This document shows, one piece after another, positions 22,614-33,152 of a stretch of DNA of 57,603 bases; positions within the stretch are counted from its first letter, which is position 1; each line of letters starts with the position of its first letter. The stretch spans positions 1-57,603 of the forward strand of contig JABYQS010000205.1 of NCBI GenBank assembly GCA_022592435.1, read 5' to 3'. The notes beneath the pieces were generated by a model. It ran no database searches. It was not told the origin of the DNA and worked only from the letters and a program-made list of their open reading frames with translations. The position numbers were made by a program, and so were the translations under genes. The stretch is from Cerioporus squamosus (taxonomy: Eukaryota; Basidiomycota; Agaricomycetes; Polyporales; Polyporaceae).

Positions 22614-24465
22614 TCAGTCCAGGATCCAGCCCTCCATGCCCTTCCCGTGGCGAAACACTTCCCAGTAGTCGTTCTTCATCCTGAACGCAGGCGGAATGCC
22701 TGAGCTGATCTCGAAAAGCGGGCGACTGGTGCTCCACGAATTCCGACACGGACGCCAAATCTTCTTGCGTCGTGCCCGACATGTTGCTCACGAGCGAGCG
22801 GATGGGATGGCCACTTCGCGCCCGGGACGCCGTCATGCGGACCAATGCATCCACCGCCGGGGTTTTCGAGCATGCCGTCTCGATGCCAAAGGTGTCCAGT
22901 CTGGGAGCGGGAATGTCCACTACGTCGCCGTCACTGAATGGCGTCGGAGTGAGAGCTTCTTCCATCTGATTCGGGAGTGGGACGGATGCGAGGGGGTGTG
23001 ATGATACGTATCGTGTGTGCTTACATTTGACGAGCAGACAAGACAGTGACGGCATCCTGACTAGTAAGGAGCGGAGGAATGTGAGGTGCCTGACTGCGTC
23101 ACAGTGAATGTGGAGGCGAAAGGTTGTGATCTCCCTTGTGTCCAGATGCAGGACGAGATGTTCGAGGAGGGAGTAGACCCCCTTGACCGAGATGTGGAAC
23201 CATACTCCGGAGTCTACACCAGGCGAGTGAGCTGCAAATGCATTGTGCTCCCTTCGTTTCCCGGGTGTATGATATCGAGATGTGTGAGACCCTTCACTCC
23301 GTACAACGCCGAGATGGGAGGCACTGTGAGGGATGGCCAGGGCGGATACGCAACAGCGGCGCGGGCGTACGGGGCAGAACTCTTCATGTGATCGAGCCTC
23401 ATCGCGAGGCGTTTAGGCAGTCTGAGGAGAGCGAGGATAGCCAGCGCATGTTCAACATTCAGATAGCCCATCCGAAGACCACGCAGACGTGGAAGTTCCG
23501 CAATGAAGAGGGTCGGGCTGTCCACATCGATATCTGATAGTAGCTGGATGTCTGACCCCGAAGAGGCACTTGTCTGCGACACCGCGACAACTTCGCCCGT
23601 CAATAGCAACGGTTCAGTACGGGCGAGCTCAAACGTCTCCAAACGAGGGCAGTTGCATAGAAGCCGAAGGAGTTTTTGGATGGTCAACACGCTATTTGTC
23701 ATCTTGTCGATTGGGAGGTTGACAAGATTCGGGAATGCGTTCCCTGGGATGAAGGGCACTGACCGAAGAGCCAACGCCCTCAGGCGGATGGGAATTCCGC
23801 CCAGGATACGAGGTAGGCCCGGGCTATGGTCCCCATGGAACCCCTTGCTTGATTCAGTGACGCTGAGGGTCAGGAATTCGAGGTTCGGCATGGGTGACGA
23901 CAACGATCGCAGAATTGCCTCGAGGGAGTAGTAAGATACACCGACCACAAGATGCGCTTCTTGAATACGGTGGGGTTGGCTGGAGTAGATCTGTCAGAAC
24001 ACGGAGCGCTTCACGGGAGGGATTTGCGCAAAGACATGAAGGGGGGTGATGCCTGAGCGACGAAGGACGATCTTGTTACTTCGCACATCCGACAACCCGA
24101 GGTCGTCCTCGATGATATGGTACCATAACCTGGGCCAACTGAGCGCCGCGATACGCCATGACTTGCAGACTAGAGCAAGGTCATGGGCCTCCGATGGTTG
24201 GTCGAGGGACGACTCATCGATGTCCCTAACTGGAGCGACAACGAACTCGAATATACGTGCGAGGGTCTCCAGTGGTAATCTGCCTATAGGCGTCTTGAAC
24301 TTGTTGTGATACTGGTTCATGCGCGATACGATCGCGTGTAGGGACGACCTGGCATGTACGAACTGTCAGAAGCAATGATCAACACTGATGCGTCAGTCAT
24401 ATTGAAATTACGGCCTTGGACGAGCCATAAAACCAACCTCGTCCATGCTGTAGAGTCCGTGTGTC
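22614..24465 (-). pseudogene. F-box/LRR-like protein gene, disrupted
   Basis: F-box proteins of this Agaricomycete family recruit unknown substrates to SCF ubiquitin ligases. An upstream exon (about 24400-24465, ending LTHGLYSMDE) probably splices to FVHARSSLHAIVSRMNQY and then the F-box, PIGRLPLETLARIFEFVVAP with LALVCKSWRIAALSWPRLWY. The frame is cut by TGA at 23994-23996, directly after PPVKRSVF, and continues in the same frame with QIYSSQPHRIQEAHL. The repeat-like half follows (ALALRSVPFIPGNAFPNLVN, then LLCNCPRLETFEL). Near 23215-23225 the homology moves to another frame (VDSGVWFHI), and near 22715 it moves again (NDYWEVFRHGKGMEGWILD, stop 22614-22616). Comparison with the paralogue at 25-27 kb shows these shifts. 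Three lesions indicate a pseudogene. Confidence 0.7.
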
Positions 24466-24968
24466 AGAGACGTGATAGCGTCACCGAACGTGGAACTCGC
24501 CGGATGGTATGGTTGTTGAGTACTGCATCCACAGCGGTATCCAGCATGCTCAACAATTGAATCAATGGTGATGGAGCCATTGCTGAAGCTGACGAACGGC
24601 GTGCGACTGGGTACCGTCTGGTAGTACGAGAGCTTAATTATTATATTTAATAAGGCAAGTCAACCTGCGGCCACGGTCTCCCCAAGCGCGCGGCAAGGTC
24701 ACCAGAAATATGACCTTCTCACACACATGAAAAGTAAGAATCGTTGCGTGTGTGTCGTAGTGTCCGAAGGACACCTGTGTAGATACATTTCGTGTCATAT
24801 AGTAGCATACTCGTGCATTCGAGTGCGCCTACGAACCGAGAGAGCGACTTCTGCGGAACTGCTATGACATTTTATGGAGTCGTGGTAGTCTGATCAAAGG
24901 CAAGGAGAGTGTCAGCGACGCGCGTAATCGACTCTTGGAGTTGAGTTTGCATATCATTATCCAGACGA
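24466..24968. other. Spacer between tandem F-box loci
   Basis: No supported gene. There is an AT-rich patch near 24632-24655. It would contain the 3' UTR of the second F-box gene and the promoter of the first. Confidence 0.4.
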
Positions 24969-27128
24969 CTAGGAAAGAGTCTCCGGTAAACCCCAAGCAT
25001 CCTTGTCAGCGAGCTGGGGATGCATACCCCAGTATTCATTGGTAGTCCTCCAGACGGGGGTGAGAACCTCCGCCGAGTCCCACCGGAGACTCCGTCGCGT
25101 AACATCGACGTCGTCGATAACGTGATCCGAGAGCCGTTGCAGCTCCAGCGGTGGTGCGTCGGGGATGCTGCACGTCACGGAGACGAGGGGAACCGCGCTG
25201 ATGACCCGGCGCTCGGCCATGTTGACCAGCGACGTTGGCAGGACAAAATCGCTCAGCACCTCAATGCTCACGGCTTCCAGGTTAGGAGCAGGTATGGCAG
25301 CCGCGCTGGTACCAGGCGAGAGAGGAGTGAGGGCCCTGGAGATCTCTTGCAACGCAGCGCCTGCCTGCTCGGAGGACAGCCGTTGTATGCTCCGAAGGGT
25401 GAGCGTAGTAAGCGACGACATCCTGGAAACCATGGAGGAAAGACAGGAGAGTCGGTTGGGTAAGACGGACATGCGGAGTGTCGTAATGTCGCCCAAGGGT
25501 AACTCGGGCTGCAGACTCTGGAGGACACCAGATTGGACGTACTCTCGGAGCCGCAAGGGGGCCTCGACGTGGATCCACAGTCCGGAGTGTAGTCCGTGGC
25601 GAATGAGGTAACAGCTGGACAGTGGTCCCGCTGGGCGAGCGTGTTCGACCTTGCGCCCCTGCGGCAAGTTGGCCAGTGCTAGCCCGCGCATCTGCGGCAC
25701 CCGTGCACTCCTCTCAAGGAGAAGACGGTACTGCTCCTTTTCAGCCTGGATCTCTTTGTCGTCCTCGTCCTCGTACTTGTCCTCGTCCTTGTCTTGAATG
25801 CATTCGAATATGTCCAGGTGAGTCAGACCGCTTATGTTGCGGAGGGCCGGGACCATCAGGGTAGGGATGGGAGTAGCGGTGTCCAGATCCAACTGAAGCT
25901 TGAGGAGGCGCATCACGACGCGCGGAGGGACGTCCAGCTTCGAGAGCATGGTCATGGCGACCTGCACATAGAGGCCGCTGATGGTGAGGACGCGGAGACG
26001 AGAGAGGGAGACAGGGGTCGTCCAGGTATCCAGGCCTCGCGTGCCATCCGTGACCTCAACCCGCTCGTCGACACCGCGTGGGCGCCTGGGGTGCAGCAGC
26101 AGCTCGAGGGTCTCGAGGCGAGGGGTATTCGAGAACAGCTGCAGGAGCAACCTGAAGCCGACGATCATGTGAGGGAGGCACGAGACGCGGAGGTTCACGA
26201 GGTTTGGGAACGCGTTACCAGGCAGGAATGGAGCATGAGCGTCCAGAACGAGTGCCCGCAGGTTCGGGGTATCCCCACCGAAGACGGTGGGCAGGTCGCG
26301 AGGGTAATAGTACGAATCGCATTGCACGGATTCCCGTGTAGAAGTGATCGCCAGAAGCTGGACATCTGCAGGGAGGGTACTCAAAAGGGAGGCATCGATG
26401 CTGCCTGGATGACTTCGCCTGTCGATGAAGAGGTACACCTCCTGGATGCGACAGGGCTCCAAATCCCCGGTGGGAGTCAATGGTCGGAGAGAGGATGGAA
26501 GGGCCATGTAGTATGGAAAGGTCATGTTGTGTGGAACGGTTATGTTGTGTGGAAGGATTATGTTGTGTGGAAGGGACATGTGTTGTGGAAGGGTCATGTG
26601 GTGCGGAAAGGTCATATAACGTGGAAGAGTCGTGTAGACGTGGAGGGGGGTCGTAGCGGTGACTTGCCGAGGAATGTTAGGGTTCATGTCTCGGGGACGG
26701 CTCATGAACCGACCGGACTCGTCGACGACATGGTACCAGATCTTCGGGGATTGGAGGACAATCGTCCGCCACAGTGAGCAGACAGACTTGACCGAGCGAT
26801 AAGGCCCACGCCACCTGGGGCGGCTTCCTCGCGCGCATCTGGTCTTCGAGAGGCAGGGGCGCGACTACGAACTGAAAGATACGCTCGAGGACCTCCACGG
26901 GCGTGTCTTGCACCGGGAGGAGACTATTGCGACGGCGATTTACCGCGGCATGCAGCGCGCCACCGAGATAGTCGAGCTTATGCAAGTTTTAGTATGGCGG
27001 CCACGTAGACATGTGCCGAGACACTTTACCTCTTCGACGCTGAAGTTGTTCAACTCCAGCTCATGGTTCAACGTACTGAGGGACTCGGTGAGAAAGTTCT
27101 TTGCCGCAGTCGTCGGGAGCGAGTCCAT
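24969..27128 (-). CDS. F-box protein with hexapeptide repeat insert, probably frameshifted
   Basis: This is a paralogue of the neighbouring F-box locus. Exon 1 starts MDSLPTTAAKNFLTESLS and splices (GTAAAG donor) to LDYLGGALHAAVNRRRNSLL, then the F-box DTPVEVLERIFQFVVAPLPL. The F-box frame reads ALSLGQVC, but its continuation SLWRTIVLQSPKIWYHVVDE lies in another frame. The cause appears to be a direct 4-bp duplication (TCTGTCTG on minus, 26779-26786). From there a 578-codon frame runs to 24969: TTPLHVYTTLP, then seven hexapeptide units, then PCRIQEVYLFIDRR. After that come LRALVLDAHAPFLPGNAFPN and ISGLTHLDIFE, then an acidic Asp/Glu/Lys patch, HSGLWIHVEAPLRLREYV, and the end EYWGMHPQLADKDAWGLPE. 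If translated from ATG 26705 it would lack the F-box. Confidence 0.7.
26496..26632 (-). repeat. 18-bp minisatellite inside the second F-box gene
   Basis: About seven 18-bp units read on the minus strand as hexapeptides of the pattern His/Asn-Met/Ile-x-Phe/Leu-Pro-His (for example HHMTLP, QHMSLP, HNITVP). They insert between the conserved TTPLHV block and the PCRIQEVYL block. Units differ by several bases, so the array is not freshly expanded. The array length is a multiple of three and keeps the frame. Confidence 0.85.
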
Positions 27129-27573
27129 TCTGCGAAGGCTTGCTGGCTATCGAAGGGTGGAGGGAGGAGGGGCATGAAGGGAGGCGAGAGAACCTTTGTA
27201 CAGCCCAGCGTCCGAGAACCCGTGTTTAGTCGGCATGGAAGGTGTCACGTCGTCAAGCAGAGTGCTCATGCGTGGATACGAAAAGGGGGAGGAGAAACAC
27301 CGTTTTCGGAACGCCGACAGACGATCCTTCTGAAAACGGTAGTGGCGGGGCCTTCCAAGTTGCAGTCCGGCGCCCTGAGCATGGTCAATCGACGTACGAC
27401 TTCGCCAATCATGGACGAGATGACGTCCAAAGGTCGAGGTCGCAACGCACGCCCTGAAACAAGACTAAAAGGTGACTATAATCTGAATACAATATGCCAG
27501 TCCTCTAAATCCAAGATAGTCGACACAAGGCAACGCACCAGCCATATCCCCATCCATCCTGCGCTCCGGAGCC
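27129..27573. promoter_or_regulatory. Promoter of second F-box gene and 3' flank of phosphodiesterase gene
   Basis: This 445-bp gap lies between two leftward genes. No gene is visible in it, and no clear TATA box was seen on the minus strand. Confidence 0.4.
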
Positions 27574-29898
27574 TCAGAAGTACTTATCCCAGAACCCCTT
27601 CGTGCCATTCGTCGGCGCCGCGTGCTCCTCGATGCCGAGCAGCTTCATCATGAGGTTGTAGATCTGCACGTTCTCGAACGTCTCCATCACGTACGTGTCC
27701 TCCGACGTCGAGTGCCAGCCCTTGTTCGGCCGTGCGAGCTCGCGCCCGCCGAGCAACGGGTCCAGGAAGCGGCGCACGGGGCCCATCCTCTTCGAGTGGG
27801 CCTGGGCCTTGATGCGGTCCGCCTCGATGGCCTTCACGACGGAGGAGAAGGGCCCGTGCGCGACGAACATGGCGTGCATCTCTTTGTAGTCGTGGTCGTA
27901 TCCGTGGCTCTGCGGGAACGGGGTTAGTCGGACGAAGAGGAGGTATGAGAAGGGTGGAAATGGAGGAGAATACGACTCACTCCCTTGTTCATGCCAGACC
28001 CGTTCTCGATACGGTCCGTCAGTGCATAGCCGATGCGCGGGACCACGTAGATGGGAGCGATGCGCTCGTTGTTGACGAAGTGCCACCGCTCGGGCATCGT
28101 CGCGTGGGTGTACACGTCGAACTTGCCGCCGCTCAGCGCAGACGCATTGAGCAGCACGTTGTAGTACTTCTCGGTGTTCTCCTCCGTGTCGAAGCGGAAG
28201 CCCATCGCAGGCCAGCCTATGCGACCAGTGAGCGACACAGCCGATGTAACAACGGAAGGTACGGACCATCCTCGTGCTCGATGTGTTTCCAACCCTCGCC
28301 GAGGATGTCGTCGACGAAGATGAGCTCGGGGTGGCTGGTATCGGTCATGCCGTGGTCGCTGACGAAGACGATGTCGAAGATGTCTGTGAGGTTCCGTGCC
28401 TCGATCTCGTCATGCAGCTCGCGCGCGAAGACGTCAACTTGCTTCAAGACTTTCTGCAGGAGGTGGAGGTGTCAGCAAAATAAACGAGAACTGCTGGAGA
28501 CAGTGAAGATCAGGACTAACATCGACGAGCTTGGACTTCGGTCCTGCGTAGTGGCCTGCCTGATCTAGAGATGGTTCGTACGCTGCGAGCTATTAGAGGA
28601 ATGTCCCCTTCGCGTGCAGGAAGTCACGTACCCATGATGAATTGCGGTCGTTTCTCCAGAGGCATGTCGATCCAAGCGAGAATCTGGTCAAGCTTCTCCT
28701 GCAAAGGCACCTTGTCCTGTCGTGCGGCGTGTCAGGAGCGAACACCCGACCATACTGTTGAGCTCACCTTCCATGGGATAAAGTAAGTCGACGAAGCACC
28801 GCTGCTCATCTTGGGAGGACCAGGCCTTGTGATGAGTCCATCAGCACTGCGATAATTTGCAGGAAAGGGACTGTACGCACCACATCAGGTTGGCTGTCCT
28901 GACGCCAGCCTTCTCCGCGGTCTCCCACATCTACTCTACTGTCAGCGATGAGACGTCTTATTCGAGCTGAGTTTCACGTACAGGCTCTCCAGACCACCAG
29001 CCGGGTATCCATGCAGACTCAACGCGGTTGTACTGGAACTCGAGGCCGGTTGCTGGATCCCAGAAGTTCTGCGCAATAGGTGAGATACATCGCTTCAAAG
29101 GATAAGGCATCAACTCACGTTGCCCACAATACCATGGGACTCTGCGTACAGCCCAGTCCTGCGTAGGTGGTCAACATACTTATGTACAGGTCCGAGATCC
29201 GGTGCGCTCCGTTCTTACATGAGTGCCCAGTGGTTGCTTCATGACGCACACAGTCAATGACTATTCATGCAACGAATCGGCCATAGTGCTTACGGGAAGG
29301 TCAATGTCTGCCGGAGTGTCAGGGCGAAGGTAGCTCATGCATGACGACAAGGACGTACCGGAAAGATAGGCTTCATGGACTTGGCACGGAGCCCATCCTT
29401 GCTGATAGCCAGCAAGTGGGGGGTCAAACCACGGTCGAGATAGTCCGCACTGCACGCCAGCCCAGGTCAAGGTCATGATCCGCATACGAGAAAACCCAAC
29501 AGCTCAAAGACATACCGCAGCCCGTCAATCGACACGATGATCGCGCTCTTCTTGAACTCGTGCGTGCCATTGCTCATAAGCCCCTTCGTCTGCAAGCTCA
29601 GCCTGGACCCGCCCTCTCCCTCGCCCTCGCTCTCATCCTCGTCTTGGCTGGAATCTGCGCCCAGGAAGAACCGCCGATACGGGATAGCGATGCTCAGCAG
29701 CAGCAGCGAGAAGAACAGCACGCTGAAGACCAGACACCGGCGCGACCTGCTGGGCGGCTCGACCTCCGCATTCTCCTCCTCGTCGTACTGCTTGTCGCCG
29801 GGCACCCGTTCCTCGGGAGGTATGAGGGACTTGCGCTCCTCATCGTGCGACTGACGCGGCGACGGCTCGCCCTTGAGCCTCGAGTATTCGCCTTTCAT
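27574..29898 (-). CDS. ENPP-type nucleotide pyrophosphatase/phosphodiesterase, type II membrane protein
   Basis: Members hydrolyse nucleotide or phospholipid phosphodiesters with two zinc ions in an alkaline-phosphatase fold. The start at 29898 reads MKGEYSRLKGEPSPRQ; an acidic cytosolic tail of ~50 residues precedes a single helix (CLVFSVLFFSLLLLSIAIPY, about residues 55-74). The catalytic domain shows SAIIVSIDGLR (first metal Asp), DYLDRGLTPHLLAISKDGL, then across two introns PTLTFPNHWALMTGL with the nucleophilic Thr. It continues with GIVGNNFWDP, DIVFVSDHGMTDTSHPEL (metal Asp-His), EHEDGWPAMGFRFDTEENTE, and the second metal site KGSHGYDHDYKEMHAMFVAH. The protein ends GTKGFWDKYF. All metal ligands are present. 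About ten introns. Substrate cannot be told from sequence. Confidence 0.92.
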
Positions 29899-30720
29899 GC
29901 CAAGATATGATATCCGTATCTGGAGTCACGGCCAGCAGCGATGGTGCACGTAGGTCTAGTGTTCGCAGATGAGCAGAAAGATGCAGAAGCCCGCCAGCAG
30001 GTACGTTCAGAGACGGTTACTAGGAAGGGCAGAGGAGGGTAAGAGTCAAGCTGCGAGGCGGGAGCATTCCCGAGATAGAGACATTGACAGATCTAGAAGC
30101 GCCACATACGATACGCCAGAGCGTACAGCCTTCTTCCCACCGTATACGCGATCACATGTGCGTGCCAATACGCGACCCCTCCTTCGCGCAACGTGTCCTG
30201 CAGGTTGAGGATGACTCTGTTGTACATGGATTCCACACCCAAAACCGGGCAAAAGTACGGACACGAAACGCGACCAAGGGGTAAGAGCCTACGCCGACGC
30301 GCGAGAGGCAGGACAGACAGAAGCTTGACAAACGAGACGCCGACCTGTCCACAGGTGCGAGTCAAAGAACGGGTAACTGCGAAGGCGGGCTGCGGGCTAT
30401 AGCTAGAGGCTACGGGAGGGGGTGGTATGAGGTATGAGATGCAAGCTGAAAGAAAGATAGCACGAAGGACGACTGCCAGAGGCTCAGAAAGCAAGACGGA
30501 CGAGATTGCTGCGGGGCAGCAGATATTAGGTTATGATACAGACGGACGAGTATGGCAGAGCGACGATCGAGCTACAACAGCTAGGGGCGGGGGGTACGGT
30601 ACGACACGCATGCAGCGTAGGTAGGGGTAGGAGCGGAGAGAGACAGTAACACAACTTCTCGAAGTCCGAGCCTCTTCTTCACGGAAGTACGGGGACAAGC
30701 GGCATGCAGAAGCGAGGGCC
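29899..30720. other. Intergenic region
   Basis: An 822-bp gap between the phosphodiesterase start and the 3' end of the first aspartic protease gene. It should hold the phosphodiesterase promoter and a protease 3' UTR. Short open frames are present but have no motifs. Confidence 0.45.
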
Positions 30721-32682
30721 CTACACGCGCGTGCGGCTGGATGCGAAGGAGGGGCGATAGTCCGAGCCGCGGTAGCTGTCGCTGCCGTACCCCTTGCTCT
30801 CCCGCATCTCCATACCGCCGTTCTCGAGGTTCTTGAACGAGATTTGGTGCGGGTTAGGTGAACGAGGCGCAGTGTCGGGAAGACGCACGCTTGCTGAGGC
30901 AGCCTCTCTCTTCTTGCGGCGGTGCACGCAGCAGCGCCAGATGATGAGGCCAGCCACAATGAGCACGAATGCCAGGCAGCCTACGAAGATGTACGGCCAA
31001 CGACTGAGGATCATCTCTTCGTACCTGGATAATATATGCACATTAAGCTGCTGCTCGATGACGGCGATTGCAGATGACTCACTGTTTCTTCTTCTCCGCC
31101 TCCGAGATGGGCGAGTGCTGCATCTGGTCGGCAGGGAGAAGCGCATGAGAGGAGTCGTTGGTGGTGTCGGCGCCGTTCAACCGGACTTTGACAAAGTCTT
31201 GGCGGGCCGCTGCGACATCGGTCACCGGGAGGAGCTGGATGAAGGGGTCACCGCGGTCGTTGGCAACGTTCTCCATGAAGTTGCCATAGTCGAGCAAAGT
31301 GTAAGTGTTACGCACTGTGCGTGACTTATGTGAGCAGATACTCCCGGAGACGGTCGAGAGTACCCACTGAATGCCATGCCGAGAATGATGTCGTACTCTC
31401 CCAACAGACTGAATGCGGACGTGATCGGCTGGAAGGTGCCAACACATACTGTGTTGCCGGTGGAGTCGACCATGTTGAAGTCGCTACTTGACACATCGAG
31501 CGGGTGGATCGGGTACTCGATGCCACCGAACTTGAACGAGATGTTGAGATATTGGTCGCACGGAATGGTCCACACCTCCGAGACGCTGTTGTACTCGGCT
31601 CCCTGGACACGGCCGTAGATTGCGTCTGCCATCGCGCGGGGAACCTGAGGAAGCGTGAAGCCGGAGTCGAAGACAGCCACAAGCTGACCATCGGGCGCAC
31701 TAGGGACGATGGAGTCGATCTGGATGGGCTGGCCGTCCGGACCAATGACCCCGTTGACGTCGGTGAGCACTTGCCAATGCTGGTCCTCGTCAGTGAGTCT
31801 ATGGACCTTCGTCACGGGAAGTTTCGGCATGCTCGAGATATTCGTGTACTGCGGGAGAAGCTCCGAGATGGTCAGCTGGCCGGTGGCGGGGCTCGCCGGG
31901 TCGCCATCGCGGTCGAGGAGGATGGTAAGGAAGTTGGAGGAGGTGGTGTTTTGCGAGAATATGCGGTCGAGTACGCTGTCTCCGGTTGCGTCGTCGACCT
32001 CGTCGCGAATGACGGATCCCGTGTTAGGACCCAAGCCAATGAGACCCTCGTAGCCCTGTGACTTGATGTCGACTGAGAAGGAGGAAGTGTCTTGTACCAG
32101 CACTGGGATTGCATGTCAGTATACGGATGGAACTGGCGGCGAAGAGACGCCCGACTGTTATGGACGACCGCGCGGCTCTGACAAAACTCGCTCTGCACGA
32201 GGGAAGAGACTCACAGAAAGCTTGATCTTGGACGGTATAATTGGCGAACTGGAGCGGGGCGGTATAGACGTCGCCTTCGAGATGTCAGCAGGATTCGCAG
32301 CGGACAGACAGTGAGCACTTACCAGCAGCCTTCCCTACCGCATAACTCAAAGAGACCGCTTTCCCAAGGTCTTTCGCGCCCGGAACTGACCCAGTAACCC
32401 AGAGATCCGAGCTGCAGCAACTTCGTCACCTGCAACAAGACAGCAACTAGAGGGGAAGATGTACCTCCCAGTATCCAGCAGGACGGGGATCTCACGTCCA
32501 CCGAGGGTGATGTTCGCGATGTACTCAGAGTTCCGGGTGTTGGCAACAGGGACGGTGTGGTCGCTTGCGCGGCGGGTCAGCGTGTCGGCGCGTTTGCGGA
32601 CATGGACGTCGAAGGAGAGCGCGTGGACATGGGCGTCGAGCTCGAGGAGGAGGAGAGAAAGGACAGGAAGGAACGACCGCAT
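30721..32682 (-). CDS. Pepsin-like aspartic protease (A1) with C-terminal membrane anchor
   Basis: The start at 32682 gives a signal peptide (MRSFLPVLSLLLLELDAHVH), a short basic propeptide, then the mature N-lobe: SEYIANITLGGREIPVLLDT joined over an intron to GSSDLWVTGSVPGAKDLG. GYEGLIGLGPNTGS follows. The second catalytic motif is AVFDSGFTLPQVP (Asp-Ser-Gly). Next are VWTIPCDQYLNISFKFGG and YDIILGMAFLRNTYTLLDYG. After the catalytic domain comes a linker, then a single helix (PYIFVGCLAFVLIVAGLIIW) with a basic cytosolic tail (CCVHRRKKR). It is therefore probably a type I membrane protease at the cell surface or vacuole. It is a close paralogue of, and head-to-head with, the gene at 33153. 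Confidence 0.93.
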
Positions 32683-33152
32683 CCGGTCTGCAGAGCTGTA
32701 AAGAATGGAATGCCCGAGGCTTGGGGGCGGTGGGGACTCGAGAGCTGGTGGTGGTCGACGAGAGAGAGGTGGCGAGAACCGAGGCGGCGGGCGGTGCAGC
32801 TGGCGGCGTAGCTCGCCCTTCCCCGCATGCTTTTCTTGTCACACGGCGACCACTGCCCTGATCTCGAGCTCGTCGTCGCGGTCGTTCTCGCCCTCGTCTC
32901 CCCCAGTGCTCGCAAGCCCGTTCAAACGCAGACGCTTGCTGGATGGAAATTCGCGGGCTTATGTCCGAATTGCTTATGAGCGGGCCCATACGCAGCTCCA
33001 CCGTGCCCAGCGGCTGTCATACCCTTCCCTGACCTGTGCAGGCGTGGCCGCGCACATCGCCACAGGGCAACAGCCTGTCCTTTGACTGCTGCGCCCCGGG
33101 CTTGTCTGTCTTCTGCCCGCCGCGTGCGGGTTTCCTCTACGCTACCACGAGC
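32683..33152. promoter_or_regulatory. Bidirectional promoter of the aspartic protease pair
   Basis: This 470-bp gap lies between two outward-facing paralogous genes. The part from about 32720 to 32870 is very GC-rich. No canonical TATA box is obvious. The arrangement allows shared regulation of both proteases. Confidence 0.5.

Noticed and set aside
33036..33152. Upstream in-frame ATG for the second aspartic protease
   Set aside because: It would place 39 residues before the hydrophobic signal peptide that begins at 33153.
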